Made by a program: the position numbers and the translations under genes
The notes under the pieces: generated by a model
Told to the model about the DNA's origin: nothing
What the model saw: the letters and a program-made list of their open reading frames with translations, nothing else
Databases searched by the model: none
Shown here: positions 54,601 through 62,770 of the stretch, in pieces
Position numbering within the stretch: position 1 is the stretch's first letter
How the letters are laid out: every line of letters begins with the position of its first letter
From: DASVFB01 sp963815965
Lineage (GTDB): Bacteria > Actinomycetota > Thermoleophilia > Gaiellales > Gaiellaceae
Assembly: GCA_963815965.1 (NCBI GenBank)
Contig: CAWFIT010000013.1
Location: 1 to 64,000, forward strand
Direction of reading: 5' to 3'
DNA: 64,000 bases

Positions 54601-55590
54601 ATCGCCGACGGCATCGTGGCTGTTGACCGCGACTCTTCCGTCGTCCTCTGGAACGCCGCGGCCGAGCAGATCACAGGTGTCCCAGCGGCAGACGCGCTCG
54701 GGCGGACGGTCGAGGACGTGCTCCAGCGCAGCCTCACCGCGGCCGAAGGCAGGCTCGTCGCGATCCAGCGCGGAACCGAGGACGTGTGGCTCTCCGTGAC
54801 GGAGGCCGTCATGCGCGATCCCGTCGGCACCGTCGCAGGACGCATCTTCGCGTTCCGCGACATCTCGGCCGATCGGCTCGTCGAGGAGATGAAGAGCGAG
54901 TTCGTCGCGACCGTGTCGCAGGAGCTTCGCGGGCCGCTCACCTCGATCTACGGCTTCGCGGAGACGCTGTTGCGCGAGGACGTGCTCTTCGGCGAGGAGG
55001 AGCGACGAACGTTCCTGCGGTACATAGCGTCCGAGTCGGAGCGTCTCACGTCGATCGTCGACTCATTGCTCAATGTCGCGCGTCTGGACACCGGCGATCT
55101 TCAGGTCGAGCTCGCGCCGACTGACGTGCGCTCCGTCGTCTCGGAGGTCGTGGGGATCGTCGACACGCCGACGGCGAACGGACACCGGTTCGTGCTCGAT
55201 CTCCCCGAGACACCACTCGCCGCGCAGGCCGATCGCGACAAGCTGCGCCAGATCTTGTCGGCGCTGATCGACAACGCCGTGAAGTTCTCGCCGTACGGCG
55301 GGACGGTGACCGTTGCTGCGCGCCGCCGAAACGATTCCGTCGAGGTGACGGTCGAAGACGAAGGTGTCGGCATCGCACAATCCGAGCAGGAACGTATCTT
55401 TAGGAAGTTCTATCGTGGTGGTGACGCATCGTCGGGGACCGGGCTCGGGCTCTTCATCGCGCAGGGTCTCGTAATGGCAATGGGAGGGCACATCAGCGTG
55501 GAGTCCGAAGAAGGCAAGGGATCGCAATTCACGTTCGACCTTCCGCTCGCGTCTGAGACGGCGATTCACGAGGAACAGCCACGGGTATAG
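51676..55590 (+). CDS. Multi-GAF membrane sensor kinase lacking the phospho-acceptor His
   Basis: 1304 residues. Three TM helices (about 8-33, 45-66, 76-96), a coiled coil, about five GAF domains (roughly 130-285, 300-450, 470-620, 635-790, 805-955), a PAS domain (970-1070), HisKA-like helices (1070-1140) and HATPase_c (1190-1300). ATP-binding motifs are intact: LIDNAVKFSP, DEGVGIA, GTGLGLFIAQG. The H-box reads TVSQELRGPLTSI, with Gln1082 where His is expected. It therefore may not autophosphorylate, or a single base (CAG for CAC/T) differs. The ATG is chosen at the start of TM1. A response regulator gene follows 32 bp later. Confidence 0.9.
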   Translation: MSLETKTLLFNAVPLFVIAVAYAAVSVVMVPMLWRSRDRVTTGDVTVITIFPAIAVIAAIYGVVVVDQQTPVAGHLWLSFAAMLVGLAPAVLFFGRLLRADLVSGGARVREAEARTSALDRELSAVTELGRELVHAKTADQVGRTLIDEAAKLLGVEFGSLVLINDELTEANGVVARVEGVDETWDDVRIDLRNEPSGTASAVFDAAPLAVFDADASPIVSRRLVERSRVKSIAFVPLLAEGRVLAVLAVASVTDRRAFTPAELTLLQSLGNEAALALDRLRSSSALADALARERLIARIGGRFRAHLDLDSVLRVAVEETAQALEAQRGFVRLGKPGETMPVAAEWVTPELEPLGKHAPRLPVSNLAVRERRTVVVDDIETEPAIDDPSLGGIDALRAIGSRSVLATPVVAFDEVIGVFALHRVTARHWSAADVGVAEGVAREAGIALHVARLLGENEEQLRLQKSLFRAAQNVTSELELDTVLRRLVDELAALLGLDAADLYLYDPRRRTLRCAAVHGLPEELVGFEFTADQGVAAEAIRRGEPIISAEYDVLPDPVPHEAYHGFTDAIVAPVIWSNQTRGVLGVGARGERKFGDRDADVIGAFASLAALALRNAETYEERTRQARVQRGFSRIATVLGQPLSLTATLDAAAQAAGEALGGDFTAVLMPRRGGELELAGGFELPAALAAGLREGLPVSAQVLSLCAQGRRMIAAPSVSKDDRFGDDWKTLAREAGYEALLAVPLETTRSEGCGIVLVCFAEEHRFTDDDLELAQQLAHAVRGALERSDLYESERSARALAQQLARMGSLVATELDPDTVLEEVVQHATSMLGTDACAIRVLVDDELVLTAASGEGVQDLIGTRSPTAGRLAGDIFQSRSSTVVTDTTVDARYAEADPLLAAGFESYLGVPLVGPEGTVHGVVSLYASRPRTWRPEEIEALEALAANTSAALSNAELFTSVALDRERSYAILANIADGIVAVDRDSSVVLWNAAAEQITGVPAADALGRTVEDVLQRSLTAAEGRLVAIQRGTEDVWLSVTEAVMRDPVGTVAGRIFAFRDISADRLVEEMKSEFVATVSQELRGPLTSIYGFAETLLREDVLFGEEERRTFLRYIASESERLTSIVDSLLNVARLDTGDLQVELAPTDVRSVVSEVVGIVDTPTANGHRFVLDLPETPLAAQADRDKLRQILSALIDNAVKFSPYGGTVTVAARRRNDSVEVTVEDEGVGIAQSEQERIFRKFYRGGDASSGTGLGLFIAQGLVMAMGGHISVESEEGKGSQFTFDLPLASETAIHEEQPRV

Positions 55591-55622
55591 CGCCCGAATC
55601 CGTGGAGAGGGGAGACGGCACC

Positions 55623-56060
55623 GTGACGCGCGTGCTCGTGATCGACGACGAAGCGCCGATCCGCTTGCTCTGCCGCGTCAACCTCGAGGCCGAGGGGATG
55701 GAGGTGCTCGAGGCGAACGACGGGCCGAGTGGGCTCGAGGAAGCCCGGCGCGAGAAGCCCGACGTGATCCTTCTCGACGTGATGATGCCGGCGCTCGACG
55801 GCTGGCGTGTCGCCGAGCAGCTGCTCGACGACCGCTCGACGGAGGACATTCCGATCATCTTCCTCACAGCGCGCGCCGAGTTCCGCGACCGCGCCCGCGG
55901 CCTCGACATCGGCGGCGTCGACTATGTGACGAAGCCGTTCAATCCGCTCGAGCTCGCTTCGCTCGTGCGCGCGCTGCTCGCTCGCATCGAGCGCGGCGAG
56001 CGCGACGAGCTGCGCCGCGAGAAGCTCGGCGAGCTGCGCGCATTGATGGAGTCCGAGTAA
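55623..56060 (+). CDS. Single-domain response regulator
   Basis: 145 residues: LVIDDEAPIRLLCRVNLEAEG, phospho-Asp in VILLDVMMPALDGW, Thr in IFLTARAEF, Lys in YVTKPFNPLEL. It ends with a helical tail (ERDELRREKLGELRALMESE). The GTG at 55623 follows GGGGAGA. Cognate output of the kinase above by position, though that kinase lacks its acceptor His. Confidence 0.92.
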   Translation: MTRVLVIDDEAPIRLLCRVNLEAEGMEVLEANDGPSGLEEARREKPDVILLDVMMPALDGWRVAEQLLDDRSTEDIPIIFLTARAEFRDRARGLDIGGVDYVTKPFNPLELASLVRALLARIERGERDELRREKLGELRALMESE

Positions 56061-56082
56061 CCGCGGCGTACACTGAGCCGCA

Positions 56083-56156
56083 CGGGACGTAGCTCAGCCT
56101 GGTAGAGCGCCGCCTTTGGGAGGCGGAAGCCGTCGGTTCGAATCCGGCCGTCCCGA
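56083..56156 (+). tRNA. tRNA-Pro (TGG)
   Basis: 74 bases, full cloverleaf: acceptor CGGGACG/CGTCCCG, D-arm AGCTCAGCCTGGTAGAGC, anticodon stem CCGCC/GGCGG with loop TTTGGGA (anticodon TGG), and T-arm GGTTCGAATCC. Discriminator A; CCA not encoded. Lies 22 bases after the response regulator. Confidence 0.95.
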
Positions 56157-56885
56157 CTGGCTCATGGACGACGGCGGGCGGGATGCGGCCTCGTCCTCGG
56201 TGAGGAAGCGCGTGAAGTAGTACGCGAACGCGGCGAAGAAGACGATCGCCTGCTCGGCGGCCATCGTCGTCCCCGCGATCTCCTGGTCGAGGATGTGCGA
56301 GAGACCCCACACGGTCGGCCGCGCCTCGTAGAACGCGTAGACCGGGTCGGGCAGGAGCGCGAGCAGCAGCCCAAGCGGGCTCGCGAGCACGAAGGCGGCG
56401 AAGAGGTACGCGGCCTTCACGCCCGAGTTCTCACGTCCGTGGATGACCGGCCACCAGAGCGCTGCGCCGGCAATGAGGTATGTCGCGTGCTCGAGGTGTA
56501 GGGCCGAGTGCGGATGGCGCAGCGCGAAGTCGTACGCGCCCGGCGCGTGCCAGACGAAGTACGTGCCGAGCCAGAGGACGAGCGCGGGAATCATCGGCAC
56601 GTGGACGCGTCGAGCGAGTTGCGGCGGCAGCGAGAGGACGAGCAACGCGGGTGCCCACTCGGCGACCGTGACGTTCTGTAGGAAGTGCGCGGTCAGGAGG
56701 TAGTTCAGCGAGAGGGTCTCGACCGGTGTCGCGAACACCGCGACGAGGAGAAGCATCGCGAGCGCGAAGCAGACGATGCGCCAGCGCTCGACGGGGTGCC
56801 GACGGACGACGAGGTAGTACGCGAGCGAAAGCGCGGGCACGAGCGCGTACGCGTCCGATTCCGCCGGCCACGCGTACGGGTGCAC
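56094..56885 (-). CDS. Cytochrome c oxidase assembly protein CtaG family
   Basis: 263 residues in frame, about seven TM helices. CtaG/caa3 signatures: TAHFLQNVTVAEWAPALLVLSLP, YFVWHAPGAYDFALRHP, LEHATYLIAGAALWWPVI, FYEARPTVWGLSHILDQEIAG, AAEQAIVFFAAFAYYF. Conserved His and Met could bind copper. The frame meets no stop before the antisense strand of tRNA-Pro and ends inside it (56094), adding about 20 residues ending PPPKGGALPG. That tail is not a normal protein end; the stop may have been lost or an indel may hide it. Confidence 0.85.
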   Translation of the reverse strand: MHPYAWPAESDAYALVPALSLAYYLVVRRHPVERWRIVCFALAMLLLVAVFATPVETLSLNYLLTAHFLQNVTVAEWAPALLVLSLPPQLARRVHVPMIPALVLWLGTYFVWHAPGAYDFALRHPHSALHLEHATYLIAGAALWWPVIHGRENSGVKAAYLFAAFVLASPLGLLLALLPDPVYAFYEARPTVWGLSHILDQEIAGTTMAAEQAIVFFAAFAYYFTRFLTEDEAASRPPSSMSQSGRPDSNRRLPPPKGGALPG

Positions 56886-56904
56886 GGCGCTACGCTATCG
56901 AGGC

Positions 56905-56975
56905 GCGCCCGTGGTGTAGCGGTAACACGAGAGCCTTCCAAGCTCTAATCACCGGTTCGACCCCGGTCGGGCGCT
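56905..56975 (+). tRNA. tRNA-Gly (TCC)
   Basis: 71 bases: acceptor GCGCCCG/CGGGCGC, anticodon stem AGAGC/GCTCT with loop CTTCCAA (anticodon TCC), T-arm CGGTTCGACCCCG. Discriminator T; no encoded CCA. Lies between the ctaG start and the next gene. Confidence 0.95.
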
Positions 56976-56982
56976 TCTCACC

Positions 56983-57927
56983 TTGCGCATCGCACTGATG
57001 ATCGAAGGGCAGGAAGGCGTCACCTGGGAGCAGTGGGTCGCGCTCGCACGCACGTGCGAGGAGAGCGGCGTCGAGGCGCTCTTTCGCTCCGATCACTACA
57101 TCGGGTTCCACTCGCCGAGCACGAGCGGCTCGCTCGACTGCTGGACGACACTCGCGGCCCTCGCGGCCGTGACGACGACGCTGCGGCTCGGGTCGCTCGT
57201 CTCGCCGGTGACGTTTCGTCACCCGTCGGTGCTCGCAAAGGCAGCCGCGACGGTGGACCACGTCTCGGGCGGTCGCGTCGAGCTCGGCATCGGCGGCGGC
57301 TGGATGGAGCGCGAACACCTCGCCTACGGCTTCTCTTTCCCCGAGATGCGCGTGCGAATGGAGATGCTCGTCGAGCAGATCGAGATCGTCCATCGCCAGT
57401 GGACAGAGGACAGCTTCGACTTCGACGGGCGTCACTACCGCCTCGAGCGCAGCACCGCGCTGCCGAAGCCGGTGCAGGACCCCCATCCTCCGCTGATCGT
57501 CGGCGGCGCGGCGCGCTCCGGCACGCTAGGCCCCGCCGTGCGCTGGGCCGACGAGTACAACACGACCTTCCCGAGCGACGACGAGGTCGTGGAGCGCAGG
57601 CGTCGACTGCTCGATGAGTGCGAGCGCCAAGGACGCGAGCCGCTGCGCTTCTCGATCATGACGACCTGCATCGTCGGCGCAGATCACGCTGAGTTCACCG
57701 AACGCGCACAACGCGTCTACGAGCTCGGAGAGCGCCAGGCGAGCTTCGACGACTGGCTGGCGCGACTGCGTCGCGGCGGCATCATCGGCACGGTCGACGA
57801 GGTCGCCGAGCGGCTGAAGCGACTCGCGTCGCTCGGCGTCGACGGCGTGATGCTGCAGCACCTGCGCCACGACGATCTCGAGAGCGTCGCTCTGATCGGC
57901 CGCGAGCTCGTCCCTGCAGCAGCATGA
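56983..57927 (+). CDS. LLM-class (luciferase-like, F420-type) oxidoreductase
   Basis: 314 residues. Barrel motifs: LFRSDHYIGF, TLAALAAVTTTLRLGSLVSPV, LAKAAATVDHVSGGRVELGIGGGW, LPKPVQDPHPPLIVGG. These define actinobacterial F420-dependent members. The TTG start is 7 bases after tRNA-Gly and is the only start before the conserved MRIALMIEGQ. Substrate unknown. Confidence 0.87.
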   Translation: MRIALMIEGQEGVTWEQWVALARTCEESGVEALFRSDHYIGFHSPSTSGSLDCWTTLAALAAVTTTLRLGSLVSPVTFRHPSVLAKAAATVDHVSGGRVELGIGGGWMEREHLAYGFSFPEMRVRMEMLVEQIEIVHRQWTEDSFDFDGRHYRLERSTALPKPVQDPHPPLIVGGAARSGTLGPAVRWADEYNTTFPSDDEVVERRRRLLDECERQGREPLRFSIMTTCIVGADHAEFTERAQRVYELGERQASFDDWLARLRRGGIIGTVDEVAERLKRLASLGVDGVMLQHLRHDDLESVALIGRELVPAAA

Positions 57928-58388
57928 TCCGCGCGGCGCGCGCCGACGAGGCCGAGACGCTGCTCGCGATCCAGCGCGGCGCGTGCGTCGCCGCGTTCGC
58001 GCACATCTTTCCGCCAGACCTCTATCCCTTCCCGGACGACTTGATCCGGACCGCGTGGGAGGAGGCGCTCGCCGATCCCAACGTCGAGGTCTTCGTCGCC
58101 GAGTCGGCCGGAGAGCCGATCGGCTCTGTGTCGGTCGGCGGCGACTTCCTGCGCACCCTCTACGTCGTACCGGCGCATTGGCGCACAGGCATCGGCACGG
58201 CGCTTCACGACCACGCGCTCGAGCGCCTGCGTGCGCGAGGCTGCGCGCGCGCGAAGCTGTGGACGCTCGAGGAGAACTGGAACGCCAGGCGGTACTACGA
58301 GAAACGCGACTGGACGCTCACCGAGGAGACGCGGGTCGTTCCGTTCGAGCCCAACCCGATCGACGTCCAGTACGAAAAGGAGCTCTAG
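57924..58388 (+). CDS. GNAT-family N-acetyltransferase
   Basis: 154 residues. Acetyl-CoA loop LRTLYVVPAHWRTGIGTALHDH and the later WTLEENWNARRYYEKRDW motif are typical. ATG overlaps the oxidoreductase stop by 4 bases, so the two are co-expressed. The acceptor substrate is not predictable. Confidence 0.88.
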   Translation: MIRAARADEAETLLAIQRGACVAAFAHIFPPDLYPFPDDLIRTAWEEALADPNVEVFVAESAGEPIGSVSVGGDFLRTLYVVPAHWRTGIGTALHDHALERLRARGCARAKLWTLEENWNARRYYEKRDWTLTEETRVVPFEPNPIDVQYEKEL

Positions 58389-58840
58389 AAGAGCTCGACG
58401 CGCTCGATCGTGACGTCCTGGTGCGGCTTGTCGCGCGAGTCACGGTCGACGTCCGAGATCGCATCGACGGCGTCCATGCCTTCGGTCACGCGGCCGAACA
58501 CGGTGTGCTTCCCGTCGAGCCATGGGCATGCATCGGCCGTGACGATGAAGAACTGGGAGCCGTTCGTGTTCGGCCCCGAGTTCGCCATCGCGAGCGCACC
58601 GCGCTCGACGCTGCGGTCGTTGAACTCGTCCTCGAAGGTGTAGCCAGGCCCGCCCGAGCCTGTCCCGGTCGGGTCTCCGCCCTGGATCATGAAGTCGGGG
58701 ATGACGCGGTGGAAGATGACGCCGTTGTAGAAGCCATCCTCGGCGAGCTTCTTGAAGTTCGCCACGGTCTTCGGCGCGTGGTCGTCGAACAGCTCGACGC
58801 CGATGGCGCCCATGCTCGTGTGGAGTGTCGCCTGGCTCAT
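58385..58840 (-). CDS. Peptidyl-prolyl cis-trans isomerase, cyclophilin type
   Basis: 151 residues: VELFDDHAPKTVANFKKLAEDG, YNGVIFHRVIPDFMIQGGDPTG, FEDEFNDRSVERGALAMANSG, GSQFFIVTADACPWLDGKHTVFG. The catalytic Arg (HRVIPDFMIQGG) and binding residues are intact. No signal peptide: cytoplasmic. Convergent 4-base overlap with the acetyltransferase. Confidence 0.94.
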   Translation of the reverse strand: MSQATLHTSMGAIGVELFDDHAPKTVANFKKLAEDGFYNGVIFHRVIPDFMIQGGDPTGTGSGGPGYTFEDEFNDRSVERGALAMANSGPNTNGSQFFIVTADACPWLDGKHTVFGRVTEGMDAVDAISDVDRDSRDKPHQDVTIERVELF

Positions 58841-59130
58841 CGGAGTCGGTCAGCGTACTGCTCGAGCGCAGCCGCTGTCGGCTCGATGCGACCGGACTGC
58901 AGGCCCTCGACGAGCTCGCGCGAGAGCTCCGCCGCCTCGTCCTCCTGGTCGGGATCGAGCACCGTGTTCAGCGCCGCCACGGCGAACCTGCCGATTCGCA
59001 GCTCGACGACGACCGTCTCCTCTTCGGAGGCCGGGATGTAGCCGTCGTTCGCCATGCCCACGCGGAGCAGTGCCGTCCGGCCGTCGGGGAGCGTCAATTC
59101 GTGCTCGATCGCGCCGCTCCGGAGGGACAC
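58837..59130 (-). CDS. Small conserved-looking acidic protein
   Basis: 97 residues: AIEHELTLPDGRTALLRVGM, EETVVVELRIGRFAVAALNTVL, ELSRELVEGLQSGRIEPTAA. Mixed beta strands then helices; no signal. 4-base overlap with cyclophilin suggests one operon. Function unknown. Confidence 0.72.
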   Translation of the reverse strand: MSLRSGAIEHELTLPDGRTALLRVGMANDGYIPASEEETVVVELRIGRFAVAALNTVLDPDQEDEAAELSRELVEGLQSGRIEPTAAALEQYADRLR

Positions 59131-59166
59131 GGAACCAAGCGTAGAGGAACGTCCGGTGCGTCGAGG

Positions 59167-60243
59167 ATGCTCTTATCGGTGCCCGAGCGCGTCATCCGTT
59201 TCCGCGTGCGCACGATCCTCGCGATCTTCGGGCTTGCGATCGCGGTGTGGTCGTTGCTCCACCTCGTGTCGATCGCGCGACACGTGATCGTCTGGATCTT
59301 GATCGCGCTCTTCCTCGCGCTCGCGATCAACCCGCTGGTCGAGGTGCTGGAGCGACGTGGTCTCGGCCGCGGGGTTGCGGCGTCGGTGGCGCTCGTGATC
59401 GTGCTCCTCGGCGTCGCCGGTGTGGCAGCACTGTTCGTTCCGACTCTCGTCGACAACGTGAACAAGTTCGTCGACGCCGTTCCGGGTTACATCGACGACG
59501 TGACGAAGGGTAGGGGCCGGTTCGGCTTTCTCGAGACGAAGTACCACGTCGTCGAGAAAGTCAGGGAGCAGATAAACAACGGTGGCGCAAAGCGTCTGCT
59601 GGGATTGTCCGGGGCTGCCGTCTCGATAACCAAAGGCGTGGTCAACATCGTCCTCGGGACGATCACGATCACCTTTCTCACCTTCTTCATGCTGGTGGAA
59701 GGCCCGGTCTGGGTCGAGCGAATCTACGGTCTCATGTCGGCGGAGTCGCAGCCGCGCTGGCGTCGCGTCGGACGCGACATCTACCGGCAAATCGGCGGCT
59801 ACGTGACGGGCAATCTGCTCATCAGTCTCATCGCCGGCACACTCACGACCTTCGTGCTGCTTGCGCTCGGTGTTCCCTTTGCGGTCGCGCTGGGGCTGAT
59901 CGTCGCGATCCTCGACTTGGTCCCGCTCGCCGGAGCGACGATCGCGGCGATCATCATCGCGTCCGTCGCGTTCCTGCACTCGATCCCTGCAGGAATCATC
60001 GTCGTGGTCTTCTTCGTCGTCTACCAGCAGGTCGAGAACCACGTACTGCAGCCGCTCGTGTACCACCGGACGGTTGCGCTCTCGCCGCTCGTGATTCTGA
60101 TCTCCGTGCTGATCGGCGCCGAGGTCGCGGGCGTTCTCGGGGCACTCGGGGCGATTCCGGCCGCCGGCGCAGTCCAGGTCATCATCGCCGACTACCTGCG
60201 CGAACGCCGCGAGCGGAAGGACGCCAGACCGGCGATTACTTAA
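59167..60243 (+). CDS. AI-2E/PerM-family membrane transporter
   Basis: 358 residues, about eight TM helices. Family marks: LLHLVSIARHVIVWILIALFL, INPLVEVLERRGLGRG, GQ-like YRQIGGYVTGNLLISLIAG, LGLIVAILDLVPLAGATIAA and VVYQQVENHVLQPLVYHRTV. The ATG is chosen just before the conserved N-terminal region. Members export small molecules or ions; the substrate is not evident. Confidence 0.9.
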   Translation: MLLSVPERVIRFRVRTILAIFGLAIAVWSLLHLVSIARHVIVWILIALFLALAINPLVEVLERRGLGRGVAASVALVIVLLGVAGVAALFVPTLVDNVNKFVDAVPGYIDDVTKGRGRFGFLETKYHVVEKVREQINNGGAKRLLGLSGAAVSITKGVVNIVLGTITITFLTFFMLVEGPVWVERIYGLMSAESQPRWRRVGRDIYRQIGGYVTGNLLISLIAGTLTTFVLLALGVPFAVALGLIVAILDLVPLAGATIAAIIIASVAFLHSIPAGIIVVVFFVVYQQVENHVLQPLVYHRTVALSPLVILISVLIGAEVAGVLGALGAIPAAGAVQVIIADYLRERRERKDARPAIT

Positions 60244-60923
60244 GCATCTGCTGGTTTTCTGAACGGGACATGCCCGATGGCGCCGCTCAGAGCCAGGATG
60301 AGAAAGCCGATCCCGCTGAGCAGTAGGGCGATACCAACGACGATCCCGAACAGGGAGATTTGGCTGCCCGCGTAGGCGAGGTTGAGCGCTGTCGTGAGCG
60401 ACGTCTCGGTGATCCAGAGGTCGCGCGCCCCGTTAGAAACGGGCTGTCCGGTCTGGGGGTCGGTCTGCGCGGACTCAGGGTCGTTCGTACCTCCGTTGAA
60501 GTCCGTGGACTGCACGGGAGCGTCGGGCTTCGCTGCGTACCTGCCCATCTGGGAGTAAGTGAGGCCGCTGCTCGCTGCGAGTGCGTGGATCCGCATGTAC
60601 CTGCCGAAGCAGAGCGCTGAGTCGCCGTCGTCGACCGGCTCGCCTGCGACCGAGCAGCTTGGCGCTTCAACCGTCGTGAACGTCGAGGCGGGGACATTGG
60701 CCTTCTTCTGCGCCGCCGCGATCTTCTGCTGCTCGCCCTGGATTGCCTTGACCTCGGGTTCGATCCCGCTCGGAGTCATGTCGGGAGTGCCGGAGATGAA
60801 CTCCTGGCTCAGGTTGGAGTTCACGGTGTTGCCGCCCTTGATGCCCAGCACGGTCGCCGCGACGCCGAAACCGATCAAGACCAACCCCGCGGCGATTCCC
60901 CCGATCTGCAGCGCCTTCTTCAT
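60240..60923 (-). CDS. Two-TM membrane protein of unknown function
   Basis: 227 residues: TM near the N-terminus (LQIGGIAAGLVLIGFGVAAT), a ~160-residue external loop with two Cys (SCSVAG, ALCFGRY), and a C-terminal TM (FGIVVGIALLLSGIGFLIL). Layout suggests a surface-exposed domain held by two helices. Family not named. Convergent 4-base overlap with the transporter gene. Confidence 0.75.
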   Translation of the reverse strand: MKKALQIGGIAAGLVLIGFGVAATVLGIKGGNTVNSNLSQEFISGTPDMTPSGIEPEVKAIQGEQQKIAAAQKKANVPASTFTTVEAPSCSVAGEPVDDGDSALCFGRYMRIHALAASSGLTYSQMGRYAAKPDAPVQSTDFNGGTNDPESAQTDPQTGQPVSNGARDLWITETSLTTALNLAYAGSQISLFGIVVGIALLLSGIGFLILALSGAIGHVPFRKPADA

Positions 60924-61057
60924 CGTCGTCCCCTCCTTGGCCCTCGGTGTTACGCCAGTTTGGTCGAGTCTAAGCGTCCGCCTAGGTCCCTAGCGGCCGT
61001 CGACGCGTCGTGAAGTCGGCTGGCGTGACGGAAAGACTTTGCCGCCGGAACCGCTAA

Positions 61058-61104
61058 CGCGCCGGGCAGGATTCGAACCTGCGACCCGCGGCTTAGACGG
61101 CCGC
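61058..61104 (-). other. tRNA-Arg (TCT) 3' half, probable attachment site
   Basis: On the minus strand: anticodon stem GCGGC/GCCGC with loop CGTCTAA (anticodon TCT), variable GGGTC, perfect T-arm GCAGGTTCGAATCCTGC and acceptor strand CCGGCGC. The D-arm and 5' acceptor strand are missing, and U33 is replaced by G. Such 3' halves are left when an element integrates into a tRNA gene. The intact gene should lie to the right, beyond the window. Confidence 0.75.
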
Positions 61105-61511
61105 TAAGCAGTCTTTCAATTCCCCTGGTAGACCGCGGGTTTTAGGCTGTCGCTTAAGAACGTGCGTGACCTCCTGCGCGTCGCGCAAACCCCGAGCGCG
61201 CCAGCGATCCATTGCCTCTTCGACCGCCTCCCATCGTTCGAGCGTCGCGAGCGCGAGATCCGACCGCAACGGCAGGGCGTCCCAGCTCTCCCCGGCGGCG
61301 AGCGCATGAAGAGCGGCCTCGACTCGCAACGCGTCAGTCTCAGTGAGAACGCGCGACAACTCTGTCGCGTGGTGCCGGCTTCGTTTGCGACCGCGGCGAG
61401 CGAGAGGCCCTCGTAGCCGAACGGTCGGACAGAGTCCAACGGGAACCGTGCGTGTACGCCTGACTCCGGCTCGGAGTGAGGGGTGACAGCTGCTAACCGA
61501 CCTATACTCAT
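61093..61511 (-). pseudogene. Small broken gene of unknown function
   Basis: ATG at 61511. The first part reads FPLDSVRPFGYEGLSLAAV ANEAGTT, with a look of a helix-turn-helix. A frame change near 61385-61395 leads to ELSRVLTETDALRVEAALHA and LERWEAVEEAMDRWRARGL. The end runs into the tRNA fragment (stop at 61093), so the natural C-terminus may be lost. No family recognised. Confidence 0.4.
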
Positions 61512-61794
61512 GTCCAGTTGAGGACAGTGACCGAAGCGCGGGTCGGAGAGCCGCGACGCTCTCTGTGGCTCGTAAATCAATTTGCGGCACATGGACTCGA
61601 ATGTCGATGACGGGTTCGGTGCTGCGTCGGCGCGACCTCGCCATGACGGTGCCGTTGTTGATCCTCGAAGCGCTGGGACGAGATCAGATGCTGGTGAGGA
61701 GAAGCTGGTCCGTCGGCTCGCCCAGCCGCAACGGTGGCGTCGCCGGGTCCGGCCTTCGTCTGTGCGCGCAACGGTCGGCGTGCACACTTCGGTG

Positions 61795-62769
61795 ATGCCG
61801 ATGCGTCGTGGATCGGAGGAGAATCAGGCGTCCGCTGTGCTCGCTGGCGGCGCCTTGGAACGCCCGGAGGAGTTCGGTTCCGGGCTCCGCCCTCGCCTCG
61901 ACCGTATCGAGACTCATGCCGAGGACGACTTGGACTCGGACCCGATCAGCCCTGAGTTGATCCTCGTATCCTCGCCCGAGGTCGCGCGCGAGGCCCGTGA
62001 GCGGTTGCCCGTCTTCCCTTCAAGTCGCCCTCCCTACGACGACAGGAGCGTCGTTGTCTCGCGGGCGCCGCCCGCGCTCTCAGAGCTTCGAGCAGCGGTT
62101 CCGGTCGCTTTACCCGAGACAGCGGTCACCCCGCGCAGAAGGACACGATGGTGGGCGGCAGCGGCTGCTATCGCCGTCGCGGCATCGGTGACTGGGGTAG
62201 TGATCAGGGAACGTCACGTCGCACGGGCCTCAAAGGTTCCCGCGCCGTTAAAGACGACGCTGCACGAGGCCAGCGGGACAGGGGCAACGACGCCGAACAG
62301 TCCCATCCGCTCCCAGAGCCCTTCACCGGCCAAACCGGGCCGCTCGAAAGCGGCCACAGCCAGCCGCGCTGCATCCCCCGGGGAGACGCCGGCCGCGACC
62401 GCAAGAACCACGACCACTTCGCCCGCGGTCGAGGGTAGCCAAACTGCTTCGCCTCGAACCAAGCCCCGACCGCCGGCTCGAGCCAGACCCTCATCGCCGC
62501 CGTCAGAGGCGGCGCCGGCCTTCGTCCCCTCCCGCGTGTTCGGATGGCCGGCCGATACCGAAGCGAACAGCTACCTCATCCGCTTCTTCAGGGACGGCGC
62601 CAAAGTGTACGAAACGCGTTCGACGAAACCACGCCTTACGCTTCCGCCCAGCTTCCGATTCGTCGCAGGCCATTATCGCTGGGAAGTCCTGCCAGTTCTC
62701 GGGTCGGCCCCAAACCTGCGCTACGGCGCGCCCATCGTTGAGTCGGCGTTCGTTGTCGCCGGCGGCTAG
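61795..62769 (+). CDS. Single-pass membrane protein with C-terminal Fn3-like domain
   Basis: About 324 residues. Cytoplasmic N-terminus with ELILVSSPEVAREARERLP, one TM helix (WWAAAAAIAVAASVTGVVI), a long Pro/Ser/Thr/Ala linker, then a ~75-residue C-terminal domain (FGWPADTEANSYLIRFFRDG, FVAGHYRWEVLPVLG) like a fibronectin-type fold. Start unclear: GTG 61792, ATG 61795 or 61801. Possibly the membrane half of a regulator; no sigma gene is adjacent. Confidence 0.6.
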   Translation: MPMRRGSEENQASAVLAGGALERPEEFGSGLRPRLDRIETHAEDDLDSDPISPELILVSSPEVAREARERLPVFPSSRPPYDDRSVVVSRAPPALSELRAAVPVALPETAVTPRRRTRWWAAAAAIAVAASVTGVVIRERHVARASKVPAPLKTTLHEASGTGATTPNSPIRSQSPSPAKPGRSKAATASRAASPGETPAATARTTTTSPAVEGSQTASPRTKPRPPARARPSSPPSEAAPAFVPSRVFGWPADTEANSYLIRFFRDGAKVYETRSTKPRLTLPPSFRFVAGHYRWEVLPVLGSAPNLRYGAPIVESAFVVAGG

Positions 62770-62770
62770 C

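Noticed and set aside
61058..61104. A complete functional tRNA-Arg gene
   Set aside because: The D-arm and 5' acceptor strand are absent on the 5' side and position 33 is G; only the 3' half is present.
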